Assembly (NCBI GenBank): GCA_021527695.1
Contig: JAKFAO010000009.1
Span: 248,001-312,000 of the forward strand
DNA: 64,000 nucleotides
Direction: 5' to 3'
DNA from: Naematelia aurantialba
Lineage: Eukaryota; Basidiomycota; Tremellomycetes; Tremellales; Naemateliaceae
In this document: piece after piece, positions 1 through 11,122 of the stretch
Position numbering within the stretch: position 1 is the stretch's first letter
Layout: the number at the start of each line of letters is the position of its first letter
The notes under the pieces: model-generated
The model's database searches: none
The model's input: only the letters and a program-made list of their open reading frames with translations
What the model was told of the DNA's origin: nothing
Program-made: the position numbers and the translations under genes

Positions 1-698
1 CAGCACGCGTAGGAAGCACTGGCGAGGAAAGCACTCGGATCGTACTGTGACCAAACACCGACGGCTAGAATGCCAGATCACACATCCACATCCACATCCA
101 CATCCACATCCACATCCACATCCACATCCACATCCACATCCACATCCACATCCACATCCACTCGCCGCACACACGACACTCGCCGCACACGACACTCACG
201 CTGTTCGACCGCATGCGGTCTGCGCCTCTCAGCATCTACTCACGCCGACCAAGCCTGGCTCACGGAGGTTTCCAGATCAACGATCCATACCCGAAGATCC
301 AGTATACCATCGACAATGCTATGTAGCTACGCGCTGTGCGCCGCTCCGATTTGCTCTGTATGTGCTCGATGTGCCGTGTACGAGGATTTGCTTGTATGCT
401 CTGTGCTTTGCGCGATTCGCGTGGCCCTACTGCGACTGGGACTTGTCCCGACCTATCGCTGACTCCAAGGCGAAGAGTTTGATAAACGTAAGGTCAGACG
501 CACATACCGAGTTACAGCAAGTGAATTTGTTCAGGTCAGCGCAGCGCAGTAAACAGCGCCGCGGTTCAAGAGACACGAATCCATCGCTTCGCATGCATAC
601 TTGACATGCATGCCCATGCAAACTGCCGCACATGCAAACTGCAGCACATGCATACAGCACCACATACATGCATATATGCGCACAATAAACAGCTTCAA
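1..698. other. Intergenic left edge
   Basis: Apart from the hexanucleotide tract at about 81-161 I see no gene here. The ORFs that cross it are His-Pro or Ser-Thr translations of the repeat. It holds the 3' flank of the minus-strand gene that ends at 699. Positions 600-675 are rich in ATGCA/TGCATG-like words. Confidence 0.6.
81..161. repeat. (CATCCA)n hexanucleotide microsatellite
   Basis: About 13 nearly perfect copies of a 6-bp unit read CATCCA on the plus strand. Translation gives alternating His-Pro or Ser-Thr in different frames, so the ORFs over it are not evidence of a gene. Confidence 0.95.
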
Positions 699-3600
699 TC
701 ACCGGCCCGCCAGCACCTCGAGCTCCCGCACCCTCTCCTCGAGGCGTCTCTTCTCCGCCGCGGTGTCGTCCAACAGACCTCTGAGCACGACGACCTCCTC
801 CCTCAGGCCGTGAGCATCGTCCGTTGCCGCGCTGAGCGCTTCTAGCAGTGCATCCACCTCGAGCTGATGTTTCGTCCGTGCGCCTGCGTCTCCGTCTTTG
901 ACGCTCGTGCTGATGCTCGTCTTTACGTTGGGAGAAAACTCGTCCGTGTTCATGGACATACGCGGCACGGCCTTGCGTCTCGACGTCCTGGGAGACGCGC
1001 AGCCTTTTGTTCTCGTCCTGGGAGACGCAGCCGATGCAGACGGCCGTCTCATTGTACTGGGAGACGCAGTAGATGCAGACGGTCGCCTGATGGTACTCGG
1101 ACTCGCAGCAGATGCAGACGGCCGCCGGACGGTACTGGGCGACGCAGCAGCCGCGGAGGGTCGCCTGATCGTACTGGGAGATCCCCTCGCCGCAGATACT
1201 CGTCTAAGAGCAGTGGGCGACGCGCATGGCAGAACCGACGCTCTACCTGATGCGGGATCTTGCGTGTGGGCCCGTTCGTGGCGATTCAAAAAACTCGCCC
1301 GCCGAGCGATATCGGGGCTGATCTTGGCGCGCCCAAATGGTCCATGACGCGTAGGCGTCTCGTCGTCCCCCTGACTACCTGACATGCTCGCGCGACCCAG
1401 ACCCAGCACAGCCCGACGACGAGGAGAGGCCGGCTCGTCCCATGGGTTGCTGATGCTCGAGTGCCGTGTTTCTCTTCCACGATAACGGCCGCCAGATCGG
1501 CACGATGCTGGCGCCACCGACGTCTTCCATTCACCCAAGCTCTGGTGGTGCCGCGTATGATGCTGATGCGGCGGCTGATGATGGTGCTGGTGTTGGTGCT
1601 GACGTTGCTGGTGCTGTTGAGCGAGACGTGGTCGAAAACAGTCCATCGACGACATGGGCCTCGCGCGTCTTTCAAGACCCTCGGCCTTGCGGCGAGACTG
1701 CGAATGCACTGCCGTAGGCGACACGGGTGAAGGCGGAGACGGCGGTCTGTCCAACTGCGACCTGGCAGGCAGAGTGGACGTCTTGGCCAGACGTTCCAGC
1801 ACGACGAGGCGCTCTTCCGCCTCGTCAGAGCGCCCGTGGACCCGCGAGCCTCGGGCGTCTGGCAGGCGGCCGAGACTCAGGCGCCGGGCGTGATGAGCCC
1901 GTTCGGCAGAGTACCATCCTGGTCCTTGGGTCTGTTCCAGCTCCTCGATCAGGTTCTTCCTGCTCGCGAGACTGGCGATATCATGTGTCGACCGACTACG
2001 AGAGTGCGCGAGTGGCCCTGCTACCGACGCTGTCTCGTCACCAGCAAACCCGTCAGTGGCGGTATGGAACGAGCGTCCCGACGGAGCGTGAGACATCTCG
2101 TCTTCGCCCGTCGGCACGGAACTTGGGCAAGTCACCATCCCCGAACTCGCGCTGCTGGATTGCGAGAACCCGTCCGTTGTGTTTGCCAAAGGCTGGACCG
2201 TAGAGCTCGAAGGGGCAGCCACCATGTGAAGCACCACGTCTTTCAATCTTCGATCAATCGGGCCGAGGTCGAGTGCTGGCCGCTGTGACTCGGCGCAGGT
2301 AGACTCTGTCTGCAGGAAAAGGGAGGCCGGGGGATCGACATGTCCTGCCTCCTCGGGAGGACGCCCCGCACTCGTCCGCCTCGAACCGGGTATCGAGCTG
2401 GCAACAGACGAAATGTCCACTCCGGAGAGATCGCGCATCCTTGAAAACGCGTCTTTCAGCTCTGAGAGCGATGTCTGCCGGTACACACTCTCGTTCTCTA
2501 CGGCAGCCGTCTGCTTGGCTGGTGACTGAGACAGGGATGGGCATGGGGACGGGGACGGGGACGGGGACGGGGTCTGTAGTGGCGAACGGCCGGGATCGAC
2601 AAAGGAGATGTCGTCGGTCGCTGGCGACAGGGCCAGGGACATGTGCGAGGTACTGGGAATCATCAGTTTGCTTGGCTGGTCACAGGGCGTCTGCTGAATC
2701 CGATGGACAAGCTCGAGGCGTTGACGGGCTGGAGACGGCGGTATTTGTAGCGGCAGACACTGGGGGTTTGCTATCTGTGTCGGCAGATCATCGGATTTCA
2801 CAGGAAGAGGCGAGTGGCGAATTCCAGCGTCCGCGGCGGGGCTCTCGGTGGGGGGAGCCGTCTTCTTGCCTCCAGACGTGAGGGCCGGATCGACCAGCGA
2901 GGGTATTGGAAGCCGTGCTACAACTCAGCCGAGCTGCAGAGAGGCGGCATCGCGGACTCACGGAGTGTCCTCCTCCCAAACATCTTCTCTACATTCACCC
3001 GCTCGTTCATGTCCCCGTCCATCACTGACGCCCCAGCCGATACCGATCCACACAGACTACCGCTGTCGAGCACGGCCTTGCTCCCCTTGTCCGTGTCATT
3101 GGCAGATTGTCTCGCTGCGTGTCTAGCAGCGATATCTGCTTTGGCACCCGCCAAGGACCCGCTCTTGTCTCTACTGTTCCCGACAACAAACTTGCTGCGC
3201 CACGTTCTGGTCCCCATATTCGGCATGGCCAGGGGATTAGGCTTGAGCACAAAGGGTGCCGGCGCCGGCGACGCATCTTCGTTAACGAGAAGTGGTTCTT
3301 CCGAGACTCCGCGCTGCGCACTGCTTTTCGAGGCGGAGAAGAGGCGCACCGAGTCGAACGAGAATCTGCGCGACATGCGGCGCGGTATCGACGCTGTCTT
3401 GCCCTTGACTGATTCCCGGGACGCCGTGCGTTTCACGGCCGACTTCTTCCCGCTCCTGAATGGTCCGCTGAGTCTGGACACATCGGACGAGTTGGACGCC
3501 GACCGCGGGATGACGGCCGTGTCCTTGTCAAACGAGAAATATATCGGTCGCGGTAGCGGCTGCGCTGGTCCGAACGTGGTGCTTGTCGGAGGCTGCGGTA

Positions 3601-4246
3601 GATGCGGTCCAATAGCGTCCAGGCGAATCGCCGAAGCGAGGGTAGGGAGCTCGCGCCACAGCGTGTGGTCGCCCACCTCCTTCCCCTGGCCGCTTCCGCT
3701 TCCACTCAAAAGGGCAGCGAGACCGCGATGCGAGCCTGGCAGCGGGAGCCCGGAGATCCCCGCGGCGCCAAGCTGGTGGTTCGACAAGGACGTCGAAGTC
3801 GTGGAAGGGAGGCCCGAGCCAGCGCCGTCAGCGATGAACACCCGAAACGGGCTGCCCTGCGATCCAGGTATGAGCATCTCAGCTTTCGGCGGATAGTACG
3901 GCATCGGTGCGGACGGTTTCCGTTGCGGATGCGGAAGTGTTTGTGTTTGTGTGTGTGTTTGTGTTGGCGGGTACGGGTGTGGATGCAGGTGTGAGTGTTG
4001 GTGCGGGTGAGGGTGTGATGGGGAAGGCGAGGCATTGGAGGGCGAGACGGTAACGCCAGCAGAGGAGAACGGGTGCGATAGGAATGCCGACAGCGTCTTG
4101 AGCCGTGAGTGAGACTCGGGAGGGGGTCGCAGCGGTGAGCCGCGGGTATTTGATGCTGGTTCCAGCGGTCGCGAGGAGAATAGGGACGGTGCCATCCTGG
4201 CGGCCAACGATAGTGTCAAACGACAGTGTCGGAGGATGGCAGCCAA
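699..4246 (-). CDS. Large disordered Ser/Pro/Arg-rich protein with tandem RRxS repeats
   Basis: The model is two exons, 4246-2962 and 2917-699, joined over a 44-nt intron with donor GTGAGT and acceptor TTGTAG. The splice keeps frame and gives 1,167 codons. I do not recognise a domain. The N-terminal half has a His/Pro/Gln/Thr-rich stretch. The middle is Ser-rich with many basic Arg-Arg-x-Ser sites. Near the C-terminus (nt about 1000-1230) a roughly 12-13-residue unit of the form SPST(I/V/M)RRPSA is repeated about four times, followed by two degenerate SPRT units. The last 55 or so residues form a short Leu/Glu-rich coiled coil (heptads in DALLEALSAATDDA and RLEERVRELEVL). It could be a kinase-regulated scaffold or cytoskeletal adaptor, but that is inference. 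The ATG at 4246 is the first of two candidates; a second in-frame Met lies 17 codons in. Confidence 0.7.
1000..1230 (-). repeat. 36-39 bp coding repeat (SPSTxRRPSA units)
   Basis: On the plus strand this reads as repeats of CTGGGAGACGCAG...GCAGACGG. On the coding strand each unit gives Ser-Pro-Ser-Thr-x-Arg-Arg-Pro-Ser-Ala. Each unit carries a proline-directed SP site and an RRxS basophilic-kinase site. Confidence 0.85.
2918..2961 (-). other. 44-nt spliceosomal intron
   Basis: On the minus strand the donor is GTGAGT, a CTGAG branch-like word follows, and the acceptor is GTTGTAG. Removing it joins the two long open exons in the same frame. Without it the upstream exon stops at once. Confidence 0.75.
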
Positions 4247-4580
4247 CGAGAATGACGGGGGATGGCCAACCAGAATGTCAGGGGATGGCGGCCAGCGACG
4301 ATGTCAGAGTTGGATCAGAGTAACAGCATAGACGGAGGCCGATCGTTACTCATGTGTCGAGTACATGACCTAAAGAACGGCAGTTCAGCATAGGCATTAA
4401 GAGGCGGTCCAGACGCTGTTCTCGAAGCACGCAACAACCACTGTCCAGCCTCAAGTCGCCAACGCTGCTGCCCGCCACTCTACATCAGTCCAGTCACTCA
4501 CCAAAAGCCAGCCGGCCAGCCCCACAGCTCCATCTCGACCCTCGTCCCGCCTCTTCACTGATCCCTCACCTCAGCTCCCT

Positions 4581-4675
4581 CCGTCGCCTTCATCCCCCTC
4601 CGTCGCCTTCATCCCCCTCCATCGCCTTCATCCCCCTCCGTCGCCTTCCTCCCCCTCCGTCGCCTTCATCCCCCT
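4581..4675. repeat. 19-bp minisatellite, five copies
   Basis: The unit CCGTCGCCTTCATCCCCCT starts at 4581, 4600, 4619, 4638 and 4657, with single-base differences between copies. It lies upstream of the disordered-protein gene. Confidence 0.9.
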
Positions 4676-4686
4676 CAGTAGCCCTC

Positions 4687-4765
4687 ACGCCCACATCTTC
4701 CACTCACGCCCACACCTTCCACTCACGCCCAGACCTTCCACTCTCGCCCAGACCTTCCAGTCACG
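4687..4765. repeat. Second 19-bp minisatellite, about four copies
   Basis: The unit reads approximately CACGCCCACACCTTCCACT and directly follows the first 19-bp array. Both arrays have the same period but different sequence. The rest of 4247-4791 holds nothing else I can call. Confidence 0.8.
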
Positions 4766-4791
4766 CTCACCACAACCCCACCACGGCCCCC

Positions 4792-5327
4792 TCATCCCTC
4801 GTCCGCAGGCGTCACCAGCGGTTTATCCAACGGCCAAGTCTGTGGAAGAGCCGCGCCAGACGCGCCAGACGCGCTCGGCGGCTTCTCCTTGCCCTTCCAA
4901 CGACGACCGTCACCGGCTTGCGGCGGCGACTGCGGTTGTTGTGGCTGCAGTTGGGATTGTGCCTGTGGTTGTTGTTGTGGTTGTGGTGGTTGTTGTGGCT
5001 GTGGCTGTGGTGATTGCTGTGGTTGTTGTTGTTGTGGTTGTGGTTGTGGTCGTTGTCGTTGGTCGTTGGATCGCGCGGCTCGGCGTTTATCGTACAACAG
5101 CGTGATGAGCCATATGAGCGGCATCGTTCGATTCCTCCCGTACAGTCGATAGGCCGAGGTCCACCGCTAGAAGACCCAAGTGTGAATGGCCAGACGAGGA
5201 CAAGCACAAGGGAGGTCATCGCACCCCGTGCCTGCCCAACCAGCACACGTCTTGCAGTGTTTTCAGGATTGACACAGCGGCCATGGACAACAGCTATCCA
5301 AGCGTGTAGCACTGTTATCCGTCTCAC
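4792..5327 (-). CDS. Doubtful gene: hydrophobic segment plus Pro/Gln-rich tail
   Basis: An open frame from 5124 to 4792 gives a short hydrophobic segment (MPLIWLITLLYDKRR) followed by a long run of Gln/Pro codons and a basic-acidic end. Upstream in the same frame lies YRLYGRNR, then a TAG that could be a splice acceptor (TCTTCTAG near 5169). That suggests an earlier exon, perhaps within 5170-5327. The YRLYGRNR plus hydrophobic pattern recalls fungal multi-pass proteins of the DUF6533 type, but only about one helix is visible. The Gln/Pro run comes from an imperfect TTG/GTG repeat, so the frame may be chance. I treat it as a weak candidate. Confidence 0.25.
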
Positions 5328-5704
5328 TCCTCTCGACCCGCGTCGGCTTGACTAACCATGATGCTGCATGCATGGTCCCCGGTCCTCGAGGGAAGATTAT
5401 GATACAATGCGATCTTGTTCTTGGATGCGCCGACGTGCAATTACCCCTCCCACATCCTCCACCCCATCACACCCCTACACCCCTATATCCTACACCCTAC
5501 ACCCCTACACATCTACACCCCTACACCCTACACCCTATACGCCTACACCAGCCCATTGCTACGTTGCTATGCGGCTATGTAGTCATGCAGTATGCAGCTG
5601 TGCAGCTGTAGCTACACAGCTCTGCAGCACTAGAAGCCATGCTAACCACGCCGACTACGCAGTATCCACATTCGCCTTTGCTTTCGCTCTCGTCTTGACT
5701 TTGC
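5328..5704. other. Intergenic, contains telomere-like CACCC(C)TA tract
   Basis: No gene is supported. Positions about 5455-5550 hold irregular repeats of CACCCTA and CACCCCTA. Positions 5560-5640 are rich in short palindromic AGCTGT/GCAGCT words. Confidence 0.5.
5455..5550. repeat. Irregular CACCC(C)TA repeat tract
   Basis: About ten units alternate between CACCCTA and CACCCCTA, with occasional CATCTA or TATATCC variants. On the other strand it reads TAGGGTG/TAGGGGTG. The resemblance to telomere repeats is visual only. Confidence 0.6.
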
Positions 5705-8676
5705 TCACTGCACGACCCGCTCAGCATTCTCACTCTGGACCAACAAAGGCAGCGTCGACTCACTCTCGCGGGAAATCTGAGTGTTATTGGTGAATCCATC
5801 AGGGAAGACCTCTGATATCCGCTTGTACAGGCGGTCACGGAGAGCGCGCTCTGTAAAGTCTTTGTCGTCCGCGTGAGAACCAGGTATCTTCCATTCACTG
5901 CACGTGTTAGTTTCGCCCCTTCTGGACTCCTCAAACCTCCAACGCATCAAACCCCTAGCGCATCATCACCCCCAGCGCATCAAACCCCCAGCGCATCATA
6001 ACGCCAACACATAATAACGCCCAACACATCAAACATCCCAAACACCAACATCTCAAACCCATCGCATCAAGCACTAAACGCAAACACCCCACTCACCGAG
6101 CCCGCCTGTTCAACTCGTTCATCTCGTTCATGTTGTCCGACAGCTGGGCGAGGATATCCCGGATCTCCTGCGTCCAAGTAAACCGCTTGACGGGCTCTTT
6201 CGGCCTCCCTTCCCCATTCGCGGCGGGTTGGTCGTCGTCGTCGTTGATTTCAATAGGAGCGTCGGGTACCGCGGACGCTGGCTGCTCGGTCGTGCTCGAG
6301 GTCGCAGGGCCGCTGATCTCCTCCGTCGATGGATGTTGGGCATCTGAACAGTCAGTTCACGCCCACGCTCCATACATACCATAAGCCGCCGCTGCCTCCT
6401 GCCAAGCTGCGAACGCTTCCTCATAGGCCTTGATCCTCTCCGGAAGGATCTTGGCCAGCACCTCTCCCATCGCTTCGATACCCGAGTCCTCGCATTCTTG
6501 CAGCCAATCCCAATAGCCACTGTAGCATAGTTTGTTGATGAGTTTCTGCGGACATCAGCGAATACGATTCCAACAGACCAAGTCAGAGACTTGCCGTAAG
6601 GGTAAAAGTATTGTACGGGAGGCAGGACGTGAGTGAGGCGTAGAAACCAGGTGAATCCTCTCTGGAGCCAAAGAGATCATTATGGTATGCTGCCTCGCCC
6701 GCTCGCCGCAGTGGAGGCTTGAGTTCGTCGGGAAACTTGTTCTTGCTGGCCAAATTCCACTCCCCTGCTTTACGTCAGCTGCGTCCCCCAGGAGATAGGA
6801 AGACATACGAGCAAGCGTCATGTTTCGCAGTTCGGCAAGTTTTGCTCGAACCTCATCGGGGAAGGTAGGCCATGGTGGTAGATACTGGCAAATTTAGCTC
6901 ATGGAACCATCGGCTAACTATCGTCGCCTACCCTTGAATCGCGACTGAGACTCTGGAACAACCGACCGTCGCTCTCCAGTGGCGTATGAGGCACTGCGAC
7001 TGCAAGTCTCAGTGCACGTCACTGTCGTAAATGCTACTCACCTGCTGTCTTTGGAGATCGTGACGGCCCAGCACCTGGATCGTCTGCATCGCTGTCTAAG
7101 AGGATTGGGCTGCCTCGAGTGCCTTCTCCAACAGGCTGCAAGACCGGGTGTTTACTTCGCACAAGGGACGACAGGCTCGGCTGGGGCTCTGATGTCGTGG
7201 AAGGGCCCGCAGTTTGAGCCTTCGGCCTCCGGGCTCCGGTTCCCGTTGTTCGAGGTCTAGCTTTCGGCGCCGTTCTGGGAACATCAGCGGCGTCCAAAAG
7301 CTACAACTCGTGACCCACTCTTCTTGCAGCTCCAGCGGTCCACTGTGAACGAAGAAGCCTTCTTTCACGGGCTTGCCAATATGAGTAGGAGCATCGATGT
7401 TCAGCTCTGAATCATCGATAAACTCGTCTTCCAGATCATACAGCTCCACAGGCTTGCGTTTTGCCTGCCATTATGAGCCTGAGTGAATTATCTGATCTTA
7501 AGCACTCACAGCTTTCTTCTTTGGCTTGTCGCCATACTTCTCTTCCAACCTCCTAGCAATCTCCTCGGCATCATCGAGGTCATCGCCAAAGACCCCGCCG
7601 AGACTCGGCCCACACCCCTCTACAGAAATCGGTAGGCCCAAGCCGATGGGTCCATCAACTTCCATCGCTGGGTGCTCGGGCTTTTCAGTTTCGGGGTTCC
7701 AGGCAGCAATCATCCCCTTTTCCTTGGCTTCGTCGTATATATCCCATAGCAAAGGCTCGTCGGCACTTGGATCCAGATTACGTTCTAGGCGGATCGTCTT
7801 CATGGGGGGAGGGGGTTTGGGCATATCATCGTCGGACGAGGCTGCTCTTCGTACTCGTTTCTTCTTCTTTGGCACAAGAATGTTTGTTCCGGTTTCGCCG
7901 TCTGGAGCGGGTGCACCCGGTGTCGTGGCAGAATCGTCGCCTGATTCTTTCTTGACGACAAACGGAGCACTGGGGCTGCCATCCGCAGGTTTCGAGCCGG
8001 TAATCTCAAAGTCCTCTCGGTCCTGTCATTGTCAAGTGCTGCCTGTACGATATGCGAGCTAGCTCACCGATCCGCCTCCGAGATTGACACTCTCCGCATC
8101 TCCATCACTCTCATCCTCTTCTTCTTCTTCCTCTTCCTCCTCCTCTTCTTCCGCTCCTTCTTCGCTTTCTGAGTCTGAAGTTTGACCTTCGTCGTCACCA
8201 TCCTCGCCTTCCCCCTCTTCCAGCCCCATTGCGTCTTCCGCCTCCTCTTCATCATCGTCATCGTCTCCTCCGAGCAATGGGGTGTTTTGTGCACTGGTGT
8301 CTACGTCATCTCCATTCATTCTCTTGCGTGCAGCAGGAGGAGCCGAAGTCGAGCTGGAGGCTTTTGAGACTGCGGTTCCCGAGTTGAGCTGGTCAGGGGG
8401 CGATGACGCTGTCTCGGCAGTCATGACGATCGCACTGACACCTCTTGAAGGTGACGAGTTCACTTGTTTGGGTGAAATCGCTTGTAGAGGTGTCGTCTGT
8501 CCGAGGGAGGAAGCTTTACGCTGGGAGAGAATGTCAGCGAAGGGGCGCAGAATGCATAGAGAGGTAGCAGGCCTACGCACTGATTGTTTGTCCGGTGTGG
8601 AGGCAGCTTGAGGCGAATTGTGGCGGGCGTGCCCAACCGAAAGATCGGAATTGAGCAACTGCGAGATGACCGACAT
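5705..8676 (-). CDS. HPC2: HPC2/ubinuclein-like histone chaperone subunit (HIRA complex)
   Basis: Subunit of the HIRA/HIR complex, which deposits H3-H4 independently of replication. The diagnostic Hpc2-related domain spans an intron: EEIARRLEEKYGDKPKKK (nt about 7500-7560) leads into YDLEDEFIDDSE and the following GFFVHSGPLEL (about 7330-7440). Downstream comes the conserved ubinuclein middle region, PTFPDEVRAKLAELRNMTLA and KFPDELKPPL (6700-6890), then WDWLQECEDS and a C-terminal helix ending at 5705. The N-terminal third is Ser-rich, then strongly acidic. About ten introns were placed by frame, including a GC-AG intron (6546-6594), a 60-nt frame-neutral intron (8521-8580) and a 199-nt repeat-rich one (5898-6096). 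I chose Met at 8676 (MSVISQLLNS); an in-frame Met at 8835 would add about 53 residues. The protein is roughly 790 aa. Confidence 0.88.
5898..6096 (-). other. Repeat-rich intron of the HPC2-like gene
   Basis: Donor ACTCAC (plus strand, 6091-6096) and acceptor CTG (5898-5900). At 199 nt it is about four times the local norm because it holds degenerate GCGCATCAAACCCCCA-type repeats. Splicing joins ...NRRAR to EWKIPGS in frame. Confidence 0.75.
6546..6594 (-). other. GC-AG intron in the HPC2-like gene
   Basis: The minus-strand donor is GCAAGT and the acceptor is CCGCAG, with a GCTGATG branch-like word near the end. It joins FTLT to KLINKLCY. The nearest GT alternative, four bases inside, would break the frame. 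Confidence 0.75.
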
Positions 8677-9333
8677 GGAAGTGGTCCGAGGAGAAGAGGT
8701 CAGGTACAGAGCCGCGTTGTTGCCTGTGATGGAAACAGAAAGCAGAGTCCCAGACCCAGCTGCGGGCCAAGTTCCACGGCTAATCAAGTGAGCAGTATCT
8801 CCCGCGCTGGGCACTGCAAGGTGAGGGTCTCCCAAGACTGTAGAGAGAGAGAGATTTCTGACACGGAAAGCCTTGCATAGCTAACCGCGCGTAGAGAACG
8901 TCGCGAGCACGCAACGGAAGCAATTTGCATCTCATGATTTCGCCACTCTGGACTGGAAACTTATCTAGAATTACTTGGATGGTCTAGCGCATCGCTGTTG
9001 TTCGAGCCATCTGCTCATCTCATGGGATCGTCTCTCCTCGTCCTCTAGCATTTCCCCTCAAGGTATCCTAGGAGAGCAATTTGGACCAAACGGAGTGAGA
9101 GATGCCAATGCTGCCATCCCATCAAGACGGAATCAATTTTTGGTCCGTGCCTGTCATTGCACCCAAGGCGATGATCCCGTCGATTCTGCTGTTTTCATTT
9201 CCTTCGCAACACAACTTGCTATAACACACCTTGCGACAGACTGCAGCCCGATCCCACTTGTCTCTTTCAGACAGGTCCCCTCACACGCAGCTCCTCACTT
9301 GGTCTTGCGGCGAGCAACTATCACAAGGAGGAT
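8677..9333. promoter_or_regulatory. Divergent intergenic region, HPC2-like / Cys-rich membrane gene
   Basis: This lies between the chosen start of the minus-strand chaperone gene and the plus-strand start at 9334, so it must hold both promoters. I see no clear TATA box. A pyrimidine-rich stretch precedes 9334. The in-frame extension of the chaperone gene to 8835 may use part of it. Confidence 0.5.
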
Positions 9334-11122
9334 CATGCGTGGCTTGACGGTTCTCGTTGCGTTTACCTTCGCGTCGTTCACTTCCGCGAAGTCAAGTTTT
9401 GGCGAAGCATGCGAGTACGTCTGGCCCCTCTTCTCTCTCATGAGTATCGGCTGTGCAGGGCGGGATTCGCACCAGGCTGAGTGACTCGTAGTACCGCAGA
9501 TAGTTATCTGGATTCGGCCACCTGGGCGTTGGTGACGGATTGTGACACGCAATATTACTGCGCAGCAAACAATACGTGTGCAAACAAGGGTTGTCGACGA
9601 GATGTTGTACGTGTCTGTCTTTCTCTCTCTCTCGCTTTTTTCCAAGCCCTCTCTCTCACACATCTCTGTTCTCCGGTTTATGTCGTGAAGAGCGCCATGA
9701 GCTGACAGTGACAGTATCCCTTTGGGTACAACGGAGTCGCGTATGACGATCTCCCGCCATTATGCCCGGAAGGCGAATTGTGCGTTGTGTTTTTCGAATG
9801 ACGGGCCTGTTCAGACTGACATGCAAATAGCTGCCCAGACGAAGGTGACCAATGCCTCACTCAAGCTCCATCTGGCGGTTCATGCCAGAAGGACCGTGAC
9901 GGTGAATGAAGATTCTTCACACCGAAATGACGCTTACTCTGCTCTAGATGAATGTCAAGCCCCGCCTGACACTAAGCTATATGCTGGATACCTGAACACA
10001 AACGGATCCATCTGCTTAAACTACACATGCTAGTGCGTCCCTACATCCGACGCCTTGCTTCATCCCTGGATGCTAATACCGACGTATATAGCTGGGCAAA
10101 CGTTACTGTTGGTCAGACTTGCGTCAACGAAAACACCGTCTACACGGCCTACACGGCTGCTGGCGGCACATACGCATTCATCATCTCCCGCGACAAGTAC
10201 GCCGTGTCACCACCCTCTGGGGTCGTGAGAGTGTGCACTGACATTGTGTAGTTGTGCAAACGGCTTGTATTGCGATGGGTCGAGCCTGCAATGTATAAAG
10301 ACGAAAGAGCTCAACGCCGCGTGCACGGGCAACAAAGAGTGCGCTCTTAGCCGGGATTAGACGGAGAGCGAGCTGATGGCGATCAGATGCTTGTCATACA
10401 ACTGCGACTCGTCTAACAAGTGCGGTCCAGCCGCAGACGAGCCGTTACATCCAGCTCCATGGGTGTACGTGGTCATCGGTGTATGTATTTTGCTTCGTGA
10501 GTTGCATTGGTTTCTCTGTGCGTGCAAGGGCCCGGAGGCTGATTCCGCCCAGTGATATTGGGTGTCATGGTGTCGTTGTGGTTCTTCCACAGACGTCATC
10601 GGAAGGAGAACCAGATCAAGCTCGAGCAATATTACCGAGAACAAGTACGTTTGTTTGATTTCGGTGCCCCCGTATCCCCATACCGCGACGCCGCTGCGCT
10701 GATTCGATTCAATCGCGTTTGCTTCGATGTGCTGACGTTGTTAGATCGCCTACCGACAATCCATTATGTCCATGTCACACGCCAAGAACTCGCTCTTATC
10801 TCTCCCTCCAAACACTGTTAGTCCTCTCCCATGATCTCACCCGCTCACCACCATGGACAATACACAACGGACACTGCCCTCCTGACCGCCCTGCTCAATG
10901 CACCGGTGACAATGCTGACGGCCGTAGCCACCTAACGTTGCGGCACAATTTGTGCTGGGAGACGACTCGGCGGGATACTCAACCGCCAACGAGAATTCAG
11001 CGCTGCCGCCCAATATGCGCCGCGACTCGAGCGCCATGTTCTCGGAATCAGACAGCGAGGTGCTGCTCATGCCGGACCAGCGACACGGGAATAGTCGTGG
11101 TCTGTGGCACCGCGGTGGTTGA
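9334..11122 (+). CDS. Secreted-then-anchored Cys-rich type I membrane protein, unknown function
   Basis: The start MRGLTVLVAFTFASFTSA is a clear signal peptide. The ectodomain is rich in Cys and potential N-glycosylation sites (NNT, NYT, NVT). Recurring patterns include CDTQYYC, NNTC, CPDEGDQC, ECQAPPDTKLYAG, LYCDGSSLQC and CNSSNKC-like words. A hydrophobic segment at about 10465-10590 (WVYVVIGV...VILGVMVSLWFF) is followed at once by the basic stop-transfer HRRHRKENQ. The short cytoplasmic tail has Ser/Asp-rich stretches and ends WHRGG at 11122. About ten short introns are needed, and those I checked keep frame; examples are the GA-T join after exon 1 at 9411 and the last acceptor near 10927. 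I do not recognise a family. The layout would fit a surface sensor or adhesin, which is inference. Confidence 0.7.

Noticed and set aside
47..604. ORFs with long His-Pro or Ser-Thr runs at the left edge
   Set aside because: They are three-frame translations of the CATCCA repeat, with no other protein features.
2814..3896. 360-codon plus-strand ORF
   Set aside because: It is antisense to the large disordered protein. The minus-strand reading has a frame-keeping intron and consistent composition over 3.5 kb, so I prefer that strand.
4581..4765. Possible CRISPR array
   Set aside because: Repeats are directly adjacent with no unique spacers, and the genome is eukaryotic.
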